Assembly (NCBI GenBank): GCA_016124535.1
Contig: WGNK01000033.1
Location: forward strand, 1-44,196
DNA length: 44,196 nucleotides
Origin: Azospirillum sp.
Lineage (GTDB): Bacteria > Pseudomonadota > Alphaproteobacteria > Azospirillales > Azospirillaceae
Direction of reading: 5' to 3'
This document shows, in pieces, positions 33,686 to 42,195 of the stretch. The stretch's first letter is position 1. Each line of letters opens with the position of its first letter. The notes under the pieces are model-generated. The model was not told the origin of the DNA, searched no databases, and saw only the letters and a program-made list of their open reading frames with translations. The position numbers were made by a program, and so were the translations under genes.

Positions 33686-34963
33686 ATGTCCGCCGCCATG
33701 TTCCTCGCCATGTTGACGCTATTCGCGGCCGGGGTCCCGATCGCGATCGCGATCGGATTGGCCAGCGCGCTGGGCATCGCGCTGTTTTCCCACCTGCCGC
33801 TGTTGCTGGTTGCGCAACAGCTCTATATCGCGGTCGATAAATGGCCGCTGGTTGCGGTGCCGTTCTTCATCCTGGCCGGCAATCTGATGGAGGCGGGCGG
33901 CATCTCGGCCCGCCTGGTCGATTTCGCCAAAGCGATCGTCGGCGGCGTACAGGGCGGGCTGGCGGCAACCTGCGTGCTGACCTGCATGATCTTCGCGGCG
34001 ATTTCCGGCTCCAGCGTCGCCACGACCTTCGCAATCGGTGCCATCCTGGTCCCGGCGCTGCTTCAGCACGGCTATCCGCGACCGTTTGCAACCGCGCTCC
34101 AGGCGGCCTCGGCCGAGTTGGGCGTGATCGTACCGCCCTCGATTCCCCTGATTCTCTACGGCGTCTCCGCCGAAGTCTCGGTCGGCGAATTGTTCGTCGC
34201 CGGGATCGGGCCCGGCCTGCTGATCGCCGGCGCCCTGATGGTGCTGGTCCTGATATGGTGCCGCCTGCGGGGTTACGGCCGGCGCGACGGCGTCGGACGG
34301 CTGGGTCTGGTTGCGGCGACCCGGCGCGCCGGCCTCGCGCTGCTGATGCCGGCGATCGTGATCGGCGGCATCTATGGCGGCATGTTCACCCCGACCGAAG
34401 CCTCGGTGGTGGCGGTTTTCTACGCGCTGGTGGTCGGACTGCTGGTCTATCGCGACCTCCGGCCGCGCGACCTGCCGGCGATTCTCCGGCGCAGCGTTTT
34501 GAGTTCAAGCGTTATAATGTTCATCATTGCCACCGCCGGGCTGTTCAATTTCCTGATCACCCGGGCCGGGGTGCCGGCGGCGATCGGCGACTGGATCACC
34601 GGGCATTTCACCGACCGCGCCACCTTCCTGCTCGGGGTCAACGCCTTCCTGTTCATGATCGGCATGTTCGTCGAGACCTCGGCCTCGATCATCGTGCTGG
34701 CGCCGATTCTGGCCCCGCTGGCCGGCCATTTCGGCGTCGACCCGGTGCAGTTCGGCACCATCATGGTGGTCAATCTGGCGCTCGGCATGGTAACCCCGCC
34801 GTTCGGGGTCAATCTGTTCGCGGCCTGTGCGGTCGGCGAGATCAGCCTCGACCGGGTGGTGGTGTGGCTGCTGCCGTTCGTCGCGGTCGTCCTCGCCTGT
34901 CTGATGGTGGTCACCTATGTCCCGGAGATCAGCCTGACGCTCCGGGATCTGCTCTACCGTTAA
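33686..34963 (+). CDS. dctM: TRAP transporter large permease DctM
   Basis: A 425-residue integral membrane protein with about 12 hydrophobic segments. ATG 33686 is preferred; a TTG directly before it is also open. DctM signatures include GVPIAIAIGLASALGI, the FILAGNLMEAGGIS region, AISGSSVATTFAIG, and GVIVPPSIPLILYGV. The C-terminal half has MFVETSASIIVLAPIL and VVNLALGMVTPPFGVNLF. It is the transport subunit of the Na+-dependent TRAP system encoded by dctP-dctQ-dctM here. The substrate is not predictable from the permease. Rnd follows after 87 bp with its own likely promoter. Confidence 0.95.
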   Translation: MSAAMFLAMLTLFAAGVPIAIAIGLASALGIALFSHLPLLLVAQQLYIAVDKWPLVAVPFFILAGNLMEAGGISARLVDFAKAIVGGVQGGLAATCVLTCMIFAAISGSSVATTFAIGAILVPALLQHGYPRPFATALQAASAELGVIVPPSIPLILYGVSAEVSVGELFVAGIGPGLLIAGALMVLVLIWCRLRGYGRRDGVGRLGLVAATRRAGLALLMPAIVIGGIYGGMFTPTEASVVAVFYALVVGLLVYRDLRPRDLPAILRRSVLSSSVIMFIIATAGLFNFLITRAGVPAAIGDWITGHFTDRATFLLGVNAFLFMIGMFVETSASIIVLAPILAPLAGHFGVDPVQFGTIMVVNLALGMVTPPFGVNLFAACAVGEISLDRVVVWLLPFVAVVLACLMVVTYVPEISLTLRDLLYR

Positions 34964-35050
34964 GTGTCCGGCCCGTCCGCCACCGGCCTGCGACATTCTG
35001 TCCGGATGATAACTTTCCTCGTCGGTGCGGCTGATGTATGAGACATCGGC

Positions 35051-36217
35051 ATGACAGTGATTACGACGACCGCCGAACTTACCGACCTTCGCGACCGCTT
35101 GGCCGGTTGTGGCTTCATCACGGTCGATACCGAATTCATTCGCGAGAAGACCTACTGGGCGCAGCTTTGCCTGGTTCAGATCGGCAGCCCGGTCGAGGCG
35201 GTGGCAATCGATCCGCTGGCGCCCGGGATCGACCTCGCCCCGCTGATCGACCTGATGGATGACCCGACCATCCTCAAGGTGTTTCACGCGGCCCGCCAGG
35301 ACATCGAGATTTTCCACCATCTCACCGGCCGCGTCCCGGCGCCGCTGTTCGACACCCAGGTGGCGGCGATGGTGTGCGGCTTCGGCGACAGCGTCAGCTA
35401 TGAGACGCTGGTGACCAAGCTCGCCGGTGCCCGGCTCGACAAGTCGAGCCGTTTCACCGACTGGAGCCACCGGCCGCTGACCGAACGCCAGCTGACCTAT
35501 GCGCTGGCCGACGTGATCCATCTGCGTACCGTCTATGAAAAGTTGAACCAGCGCCTGGCCAAGACCGGGCGTGCCCATTGGCTGGCCGAGGAAATGGCGC
35601 TGCTGACCGATGGCGCGACCTATCGGATGGTGCCCGAAGACGCCTGGACCCGGTTGCGGGTGCGCAATGCCAAGCCACGCCTGCGGGCGATCCTGCGCGA
35701 GTTGGCCGCCTGGCGCGAGCGCGAGGCCCAGGGCCGCGATCTGCCGCGGGGACGCGTCCTGCGGGACGAGGGGTTGCTGGAAATCGCCGCCCACGCGCCG
35801 ACCACGGTGGACGAGCTATCGCGCACCCGCGGCCTCGGGCGCGGTTTCGCCGAAGGCCGGCAAGGCGCCGAAATCATGGCGGCGGTCCGGCGTGGCCTGG
35901 CGATCCCCGACGCCGAGTTGCCGCGCGAGGAAGGCACCAACGAGACGCCGCCGGGTGCCGCACCGGTGGTCGAATTGTTAAGGGTCTTGCTCAAGCTGAA
36001 ATCGGACGACCACCATGTCGCGAGCAAGCTGATCGCATCGACCAGCGATCTGGAAAAGATCGCGGTCGACGACGACGCTTCGGTACCGGCGCTTTCGGGC
36101 TGGCGTCGCGAACTGTTCGGCGAGGACGCGATCCAGCTCAAGCACGGTCGCCTGGCGCTTGCGGTCGGCCAAAACAGAATCAGATTGGTAGGATTGCCAC
36201 CGGCCACTGAGAACTGA
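35051..36217 (+). CDS. rnd: Ribonuclease D
   Basis: A 388-residue 3'-5' exoribonuclease for tRNA and other small RNA maturation. The DEDDy catalytic residues are visible: Asp26 and Glu28 in VDTEF, Asp84 in ARQDIE, and Tyr150 with Asp154 in YALADV. The C-terminal half contains HRDC-type domains (RNAKPRLRAILRELAAWRE onwards and a second helical block from about 300). Start ATG 35051 has only a weak ribosome site. Length is normal for alphaproteobacterial RNase D. Short GC-rich hairpins follow the stop. Confidence 0.95.
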   Translation: MTVITTTAELTDLRDRLAGCGFITVDTEFIREKTYWAQLCLVQIGSPVEAVAIDPLAPGIDLAPLIDLMDDPTILKVFHAARQDIEIFHHLTGRVPAPLFDTQVAAMVCGFGDSVSYETLVTKLAGARLDKSSRFTDWSHRPLTERQLTYALADVIHLRTVYEKLNQRLAKTGRAHWLAEEMALLTDGATYRMVPEDAWTRLRVRNAKPRLRAILRELAAWREREAQGRDLPRGRVLRDEGLLEIAAHAPTTVDELSRTRGLGRGFAEGRQGAEIMAAVRRGLAIPDAELPREEGTNETPPGAAPVVELLRVLLKLKSDDHHVASKLIASTSDLEKIAVDDDASVPALSGWRRELFGEDAIQLKHGRLALAVGQNRIRLVGLPPATEN

Positions 36218-36230
36218 GCGAGCGCAGCCG

Positions 36231-36266
36231 GCCGCCGAGAACTTGGCGGCTGCCACCGACCGGTGG
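36231..36266 (+). terminator. Possible rnd terminator (two hairpins)
   Basis: GCCGCC-N8-GGCGGC (36231-36250) is followed immediately by CCACC-GACC-GGTGG (36253-36266) and then TTAAGAAAT. There is no clean T tract. Function is suggested by position after rnd. Confidence 0.3.
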
Positions 36267-36326
36267 TTAAGAAATCACGCGACCAGCGCCGATTGTGCCG
36301 GTGCTGGCGTCCGTGAAATTTTCCAT

Positions 36327-36354
36327 TTGTCTTCCCGCTGTTTTAAGTTATTTT
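36327..36354 (+). promoter_or_regulatory. Candidate promoter for the EAL-like gene
   Basis: In an unusually T-rich stretch, TTGTCT (36327-36332) and TATTTT (36349-36354) are separated by 16 bases. This would place the transcript start about 130 bases before the ATG at 36493. The match to a housekeeping consensus is modest. Confidence 0.25.
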
Positions 36355-36492
36355 TATCTGAGCAGGCCGTGAGGCTTGGCGTATCTGCCTGATCCCCAGT
36401 GCCCCGCGGCATGGATTGCCGGAGTCCAGCGAACTCCGTGCGCCGGCTGAGCGAGCTATCGGCGAAAAGGGGTGGAGTTAAGGAATCGTCAG

Positions 36493-37788
36493 ATGAATAC
36501 CATGCGGGGCAAAGTGCCGGGTCGGGACAGGGTTCGCCTGTCGACCATGGAAAAACAGGCCGCCGCCGCCGCTGCCGCTGCCGATAAGAAGCCGGAATTC
36601 GATAACGATAAGCTGCTCAATTTCTTGCGTTCGGCTAAAAACGAATTGCAGGGAATGCGATTGATCCATCTTCATCTGTCATTGCTGCGCGATAAGGACC
36701 CCGGTTATCAGCTCGTGGTGCGTACGGTTCTGTCTGAACTGGCGAACAAAGCGTCATTCATGCAGATCTACACGATGTCGAATGCCGACGTCATCGTGCT
36801 TTATAAGGGCATCAAACTGGCGTCGATTACCGAGGTTTGCCAGAAAATTGAGATGGTGATCCTGGCCAAGACCGTGCTCACCGGCGTCAACCCCTACCGC
36901 GAGAACTCACTCTACTCGATTATGGAGTTGTCGCTCAACTTCATCAACGTCATCCGCTTCGTCGAAGACCTGGGCCGGGAAAAAGGCGGCGAAACCACCA
37001 CCGAGACCAAACCACCGATCACGCTTGAGGAACTGGGCAAGCTGGAACGGTCGATGGCGATGTTCGACCTGTCGCCGTTCCTGTTCAATCAGCCGATCGT
37101 CAATCTGTCCGGCGAAAACGTCGATGAGATGGAGTATTTCGAACTCTATATCTCGATCAAGCTGCTTCAGGAGCGGCTGTGCCCAGACTACGATATTACA
37201 GCCAATCGCTGGCTGTTCAACTACTTCACCGCCAATCTCGACCAGTCGGTGCTGCGCGCGCTCAATCACGGCATGACTTTCATGCGCGGCCGGCGCATCG
37301 GCATCAACGTCAATCTGCCGACGGTGATCTCGACCGGCTTCATCAAGTTCGACGAGCGCCTGCCGATCGATTTCCGGGGCAACGTGGTGCTGGAGGTCAA
37401 TAAATCAGACCTTTTTGAAAACCTGCCGCTGTTCAATGAAGTCAGCGAATTCGCCAAAGACAAAAAATACCAGATCAGCGTCGATGGCTTGAACCCGTTT
37501 TGGGTGATGAATTTCGATCTTGAATATCTGCAGTGCGACTACGCCAAGATTTTTTGGTCGACCGATATGCTGACCATGGATGATAATTTTCGACAATATT
37601 TCTTTGAACGGATCGGCGAGCAGGACCGCTGCCGCTTCGTCCTGTCGCGTTGCGACACCGTCTCCAGCCTGGTCTTCGCCCAGAAGGCCGGAATTCAATT
37701 GGTTCAGGGACGCGCGGTCGACAACATCTTGCGCAAAGGAGTCACCGTGCGCGAGGCAATCCGGGCCGCCAAGGGCATGGACCACTGA
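36493..37788 (+). CDS. Degenerate EAL-domain protein
   Basis: A 431-residue cytoplasmic protein. ATG 36493 is chosen because AAGGA lies 8-9 bases before it; GTG 36472 and ATG 36502 are in frame. The N-terminus has an Ala run, then an alpha-helical domain of about 160 residues of unknown type. The C-terminal half follows the EAL fold: FNQPIVNLSGE, YFELYIS at the EAL position, INVNLPTVIS, VVLEVNKSDLF, VDGLNPFWVMNFDLEYL, DYAKIFWS, and QGRAVDN. The second metal-ligand Asp of DDFG is Gly, and the EGVE glutamate is lost (SRCDT). It is therefore unlikely to hydrolyse c-di-GMP and may bind it or a protein. It is convergent with ppx. Confidence 0.82.
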   Translation: MNTMRGKVPGRDRVRLSTMEKQAAAAAAAADKKPEFDNDKLLNFLRSAKNELQGMRLIHLHLSLLRDKDPGYQLVVRTVLSELANKASFMQIYTMSNADVIVLYKGIKLASITEVCQKIEMVILAKTVLTGVNPYRENSLYSIMELSLNFINVIRFVEDLGREKGGETTTETKPPITLEELGKLERSMAMFDLSPFLFNQPIVNLSGENVDEMEYFELYISIKLLQERLCPDYDITANRWLFNYFTANLDQSVLRALNHGMTFMRGRRIGINVNLPTVISTGFIKFDERLPIDFRGNVVLEVNKSDLFENLPLFNEVSEFAKDKKYQISVDGLNPFWVMNFDLEYLQCDYAKIFWSTDMLTMDDNFRQYFFERIGEQDRCRFVLSRCDTVSSLVFAQKAGIQLVQGRAVDNILRKGVTVREAIRAAKGMDH

Positions 37789-37822
37789 ACCTGCGACGAC
37801 CCCACCGGCCCTGCGACAAACA

Positions 37823-37851
37823 CTGAGCGTGCGGCCGATTCGCCGGCTCAG
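37823..37851. terminator. Hairpin between convergent EAL-like gene and ppx
   Basis: CTGAGC and GCTCAG close a stem with inner CGGC/GCCG pairing, and the right arm overlaps the ppx stop codon. No T tract follows, so it is a weak bidirectional terminator candidate. Confidence 0.35.
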
Positions 37852-39371
37852 CCCCCGCGATAGGGCCGCAGCACCACGACTTCGGCGGTGCGGTTGAGCG
37901 CTTTGGCCAGCGAGTCAAGCCGTCGGCGAACGGTTTCGCCGGCCAGTTCGGCGGCATCTTCCGGCAGCTCCAGGATCAGCGTATCGTCGAGCAGGCGCAA
38001 CGAGATGCGCTGCAGCAGCGCGGCGACCCCGCCGCACAGGGTATGGGCAAGACGCAACGCCAGCCCCAGGACGGTGGCCTTGATCGCCTGGCCGTCGGAA
38101 ACCAGCCCCCGCGCGATCTGGGTCACCGAGTCATCGACGCGACCGCCATAACGCACATAGCCAGTCAGCGCCAGAAAAGCGCGCTCGCGGTGATCCATGC
38201 CGGCGAAGGGCAGACGCAGGATGCGCAGATAGGCATGCTCGGCGCGATAGTCGGGGTGTTCGGCCCAGCCGAGATCACTCAGCAGGCAGGCCGCGCGTCT
38301 CAGGCGCGCCGCGGCGGCATCCTCGCCGGCGAACAAGCCGTCGGTCCACGCTGCCATGGCCTCGCCGGTGCCAAACCGTCCGATCCGTTCGGCCAGATCG
38401 GTGCAGGCACTGATCAGCGGGTCCTGGCGTCGGCGTTCCGGCGGCAGCAGGCCGAACAGGTGCCCCTCGCGCAGCCCATAGGCCGAGAATACCAGTTGGC
38501 TGGGTTCAAGCACCCGGATCACCCGTTCGAGCGCCAGGGCGACCAGCGGCAAGGTTTCGTTACGCCGACGCGGCCCGCCGGTCATCCGATCAATGGTGGC
38601 ACGGGTCTCGCGCGCGGTCTGGACGACGAACTCGCCGCAGACCCCGCCCGGCAGCGTGTAGTGGTGGATGACGTGGAGCGGGTAGCCGGTCCGCTCCATA
38701 TGGAGCCGGGCAACCGCGCGCCAGCCGCCGCCCACCGCATAGAAACGCCGCTTGCGATAGCCGCCCAGCCATCTGATCCGCTCCAAATGCTGGTCGATCA
38801 GGCGGGCCGCGTTGGCCGGGCGGCCGTCGGTCGCCTCGATCAGTCGCAACGGGCCGATCGGCAGTGTCGCTTGGGGGCCGACCGTCCCCTGGTCCAGCCC
38901 TACCAGTTCCAGGCTGCCGCCGCCGAGGTCGCCGACCACGCCATCGGCGCCGGGCATGCCGGAGAGCACGCCCTGAGCCGACAGCCGCGCCTCATCCTCG
39001 CCGCTGATCGGCCGCACCTCCAGGCCGGTGCGCTGGCGCACCGCTGCGATGAAGGCTTCGCCGTCTGCGGCGTCGCGCACGGCGGCGGTCGCCAGAACGT
39101 CGAGCCGCTCGACCTTCATCGCCTCGGCCAGGATGCGAAAGCGCGCCAGATTGACCAGTGCCGATTCGACCCCTTGGGGATCGAGGCGGCCGCTCTTCTC
39201 GACGCCGCGGCCCAGCCCCGACAGAACCTTCTCGTTCAACACCGGCAAAGGGGCACGATTCAGGCCATCGTAGACCACCAGTCGAATCGAATTCGAGCCG
39301 ATATCGATCACGCCGACCCGCCCACCGATCAGTGGTGCGCCGCCGCCCGGTGTCTCCCGCTGGACCGGCAT
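37848..39371 (-). CDS. ppx: Exopolyphosphatase, Ppx/GppA family
   Basis: A 507-residue phosphatase of the actin-like ASKHA superfamily. Signature blocks are VGVIDIGSNSIRLVVYD, DVLATAAVRDA, ISGEDEARLSAQG (catalytic Glu region) and GVVGDLGGGSLEL. The C-terminal third is an HD-like helical domain, as in E. coli Ppx and GppA. It hydrolyses polyphosphate from the ends, or pppGpp in GppA-type members. Its position 6 bp after ppk argues for polyphosphate. The start at ATG 39371 is in family range. ppk and ppx form one leftward operon. Confidence 0.93.
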   Translation of the reverse strand: MPVQRETPGGGAPLIGGRVGVIDIGSNSIRLVVYDGLNRAPLPVLNEKVLSGLGRGVEKSGRLDPQGVESALVNLARFRILAEAMKVERLDVLATAAVRDAADGEAFIAAVRQRTGLEVRPISGEDEARLSAQGVLSGMPGADGVVGDLGGGSLELVGLDQGTVGPQATLPIGPLRLIEATDGRPANAARLIDQHLERIRWLGGYRKRRFYAVGGGWRAVARLHMERTGYPLHVIHHYTLPGGVCGEFVVQTARETRATIDRMTGGPRRRNETLPLVALALERVIRVLEPSQLVFSAYGLREGHLFGLLPPERRRQDPLISACTDLAERIGRFGTGEAMAAWTDGLFAGEDAAAARLRRAACLLSDLGWAEHPDYRAEHAYLRILRLPFAGMDHRERAFLALTGYVRYGGRVDDSVTQIARGLVSDGQAIKATVLGLALRLAHTLCGGVAALLQRISLRLLDDTLILELPEDAAELAGETVRRRLDSLAKALNRTAEVVVLRPYRGG

Positions 39372-39377
39372 CGGCGT

Positions 39378-41525
39378 CTAGTCGGCGTGCTTCAGGACCA
39401 GCCGCGGCGGCGGCCGCGACTCGGTCTGCGCGCTGCCGCGCCCGGACAAGCTGGGATTGGTCATGAAATAGGTGTGGGCGCTGAAGCTTTCGTCGGAACT
39501 CTCGATGCGGTGATAGCGGCCCTCGCCATCAAGAGTCCAGCTCGATGCGGTATCCTTGAGATTGGCAACCATGATCTGGCCCATGACCTGTTCGTGCACG
39601 GTCGGGTTTTCAACCGGTACCAGCGTCTCGATGCGGCGGTCAAGATTGCGCGGCATCCAGTCGGCCGACGAGATATACAGCTTGGCCTGCCCCGACGGCA
39701 GGTGTGCGCCATTGCCGAAACAGATGATCCGGGAATGCTCCAGGAAGCGCCCGACGATGCTCTTGACCCGAATGTTGTCGGACAGGCCGGGGACGCCGGG
39801 ACGCAGGCAACAGATGCCGCGGATCACCATGTCGATCTCGACCCCGGCGCACGAGGCCTCGTAGAGCTTGTCGATGATCCCCGGATCGACCAGGGAGTTG
39901 AGCTTCAGCCAGATCTGCGCCGGCCGCTTGGCCCTGGCGTGGCAGATTTCGGCATCGATCAGGTCGACCAGCCGCTGGCGAAGCATCAGCGGCGCGATCG
40001 CCAGCTTTTCCAACGCCCGCGGCGTGGCATAGCCGGTCATGTAGTTGAACATCACCGCGGCGTCATGGCACAGCGCCGGATCGCAGGTGAAATACGACAG
40101 GTCGGTATAGATCTTGGCGGTGATCGAATGGTAATTGCCGGTACCGAAGTGGACGTAGGAGCGCAACGTATTCTTCTCCCGACGCACCACCAGCGACACC
40201 TTGGCGTGGGTCTTGAGATCGACGAAGCCGTAGACCACCTGGGCCCCTGCCCGCTCCAGATCCCGCGCCCACTGGATATTGGCGGCCTCGTCGAACCGCG
40301 CCTTCAACTCGACCATGGCGGTGACCGACTTGCCCGCCTCGGAGGCTTCGACCAGGGCCTGGACGATCGGTGAATCCTTGCTGGTGCGATAGAGCGTCTG
40401 CTTGATCGCGACCACCGCCGGGTCCCGCGCCGCCTGGCGCAGGAACTGCACCACCACGTCGAAGCTTTCGTAGGGATGGTGGACGATGATGTCCTTATGC
40501 CCGATGGCGGCGAAGCAATCGCCGCCGAAGTCGCGGATGCGCTCGGGGAAGCGCGCGTTGAACGGCCGGAAAACCAGATCCGGGCGTTCCTCGATGATCA
40601 GCTGCTTGGTTTCGGACAGCCCGATCAATCCGTCCCGTACGAAGACGTCATCGCCCGACACCCGCAATTGCTGGTGCAGGAATTCCTTGAGGTCTGACGG
40701 CATCCCGCTATTGACCGACAGCCGGATGACGCTGCCGCGGCGGCGGCGCTTGAGCGCGCTCTCGAAGGTCCGGACCAAATCTTCGGCTTCTTCATCGATT
40801 TCCAGCTCGCTGTCGCGCAAAATGCGGAAGACGCCATGCCCCTTGGAGAGGAATGGGGGAAACAGCCGGTCGATAAACAGCATCACCACTTCTTCGAGCA
40901 GCACGAAGCGGACATCGGAACCCGGAAGCCGGATGAAGCGATCGATCTGCGAGGGCAGCGGCACCAGGGCTTCGAGGTCGCGCCCTTTCACCGGATCCTT
41001 GAGCTGCAGCGCCAGCGCAAAGCCAAGATTGGGGATGAACGGAAACGGATGGGCCGGATCCACCGCCAGCGGCGTCAGGACCGGAAAGATGTCATCGAGA
41101 AATCGGACCTCGAGCCAATCGCGCTCGGCGTCCGTCAGTTCATCGGGTTCGACCACCGCGATGCCGGATTCGCGCAGTTCCACGCGCAACTGGCGCCAGC
41201 AGGCCTGCTGGCTCAGCATCAGCTCGCCGATTTCCTTGGTGAGCGCGGCGAGTTGCTGCAACGGAGTCAGATCGTCGGCGCTCGGACTGTGGACGCCCGC
41301 GGCCACCTGCGCCTTCAAACCGGCGACCCGGACCGTGTAGAACTCGTCGAGATTGCTGGCCGAAATCGACAGGAAGCGCAGCCGCTCGAGCAGCGGGTGG
41401 CCTTTGTTGTAGGCTTCGCCGAGGACTCGCTGGTTGAAGGCCAACCACGACAGTTCCCGGTTCAGAAAACGGGCGGGAACCTCCTTGAGCGGCGGCGTTT
41501 CGGAAAAGTCGTGAGCGGTATCCAC
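39378..41525 (-). CDS. ppk: Polyphosphate kinase 1
   Basis: A 715-residue enzyme making polyphosphate from ATP. GTG 41525 ([11 protein letters not shown]) is chosen; a TTG at 41552 would add nine residues but has no ribosome site. The N-terminal domain has [16 protein letters not shown] and [11 protein letters not shown]. The phospholipase-D-like catalytic half has [16 protein letters not shown] and [16 protein letters not shown], whose His440 is the likely phosphohistidine, and HFGTGNYH. Its stop is 6 bp before the ppx start, so synthesis and degradation are made from the same message. It is divergent from the SixA-like phosphatase gene. Confidence 0.97.
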   Translation of the reverse strand: MDTAHDFSETPPLKEVPARFLNRELSWLAFNQRVLGEAYNKGHPLLERLRFLSISASNLDEFYTVRVAGLKAQVAAGVHSPSADDLTPLQQLAALTKEIGELMLSQQACWRQLRVELRESGIAVVEPDELTDAERDWLEVRFLDDIFPVLTPLAVDPAHPFPFIPNLGFALALQLKDPVKGRDLEALVPLPSQIDRFIRLPGSDVRFVLLEEVVMLFIDRLFPPFLSKGHGVFRILRDSELEIDEEAEDLVRTFESALKRRRRGSVIRLSVNSGMPSDLKEFLHQQLRVSGDDVFVRDGLIGLSETKQLIIEERPDLVFRPFNARFPERIRDFGGDCFAAIGHKDIIVHHPYESFDVVVQFLRQAARDPAVVAIKQTLYRTSKDSPIVQALVEASEAGKSVTAMVELKARFDEAANIQWARDLERAGAQVVYGFVDLKTHAKVSLVVRREKNTLRSYVHFGTGNYHSITAKIYTDLSYFTCDPALCHDAAVMFNYMTGYATPRALEKLAIAPLMLRQRLVDLIDAEICHARAKRPAQIWLKLNSLVDPGIIDKLYEASCAGVEIDMVIRGICCLRPGVPGLSDNIRVKSIVGRFLEHSRIICFGNGAHLPSGQAKLYISSADWMPRNLDRRIETLVPVENPTVHEQVMGQIMVANLKDTASSWTLDGEGRYHRIESSDESFSAHTYFMTNPSLSGRGSAQTESRPPPRLVLKHAD

Positions 41526-41677
41526 GGGGTAGCCTCGGCAGCAGGGATGCAAAGGAGGAATTCACGATATAACCCACTTCGACTAAGATTGATCCTTGCT
41601 TGCCGCACCGGTTCCGCAAAATCGCCGTCAGCCGGCCGGCCGCCGCATCCGCCTTGGACAAAGGTCGCTCGATCCCG

Positions 41678-42193
41678 ATGAAAACCCTGCATCTCCTGCG
41701 CCACGCCAAATCGGCCTGGGACGATCCGGAGCTCTCCGATCACGAACGTCCGCTGGCGCCGCGCGGTATCCGGGCGGCGACTCGCATGGGTCGGTATCTG
41801 GCGGCCACCGGGTTTGATGTTGATCTGGTATTGTGCTCAACCGCGCGACGCGCCGCCGATACCCTGGCCCAGGTCCAGACCCACCTGGACAGCCAGGCGC
41901 CGGTCGAGCGGGAACGTGGCCTCTACCAGTGCGGTCCGGCGGTCTTGATCGAACGCTTGCGCGACCTGCCCGACAGTGCCGGATCGGTCCTGGTGGTCGG
42001 CCACATTCCGGACCTTCAGGAAGTGGCGCTGCAGCTTGCCAGTGGCGCCGAAACCAGCGGCTCCAGGGCGCTGGCCAAGAAGTTCCCGACCGCGGCGATC
42101 GCCAGCCTGGAATTTCCGACCGATCACTGGCGGGACCTTGCCCCCGGTAGCGGTCTGCTCATCAGATTCGTCAAGCCGAAGGAAATCAAATAG
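41678..42193 (+). CDS. SixA-like phosphohistidine phosphatase (histidine phosphatase superfamily)
   Basis: A 171-residue single-domain phosphatase. ATG 41678 (MKTLHLLRHAKSAW) is used because the longer frame back to 41600 adds unrelated residues. The catalytic RHA motif (His9) is near the N-terminus, the second His is in VVGHIPDLQEV, and LVLCSTARRAADT supplies the conserved Arg. In E. coli SixA dephosphorylates phosphohistidine on HPt-type proteins; the substrate here is unknown. It is divergent from ppk. Its stop is 2 bp before the CYTH-CHAD start, so the two are co-expressed. Confidence 0.9.
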   Translation: MKTLHLLRHAKSAWDDPELSDHERPLAPRGIRAATRMGRYLAATGFDVDLVLCSTARRAADTLAQVQTHLDSQAPVERERGLYQCGPAVLIERLRDLPDSAGSVLVVGHIPDLQEVALQLASGAETSGSRALAKKFPTAAIASLEFPTDHWRDLAPGSGLLIRFVKPKEIK

Positions 42194-42195
42194 TC

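Noticed and set aside
38043..40373. 776-codon frame on the plus strand across ppx and ppk
   Set aside because: It is the shadow of two well-defined enzymes on the minus strand, and its composition is His/Arg/Gln-rich without motifs.
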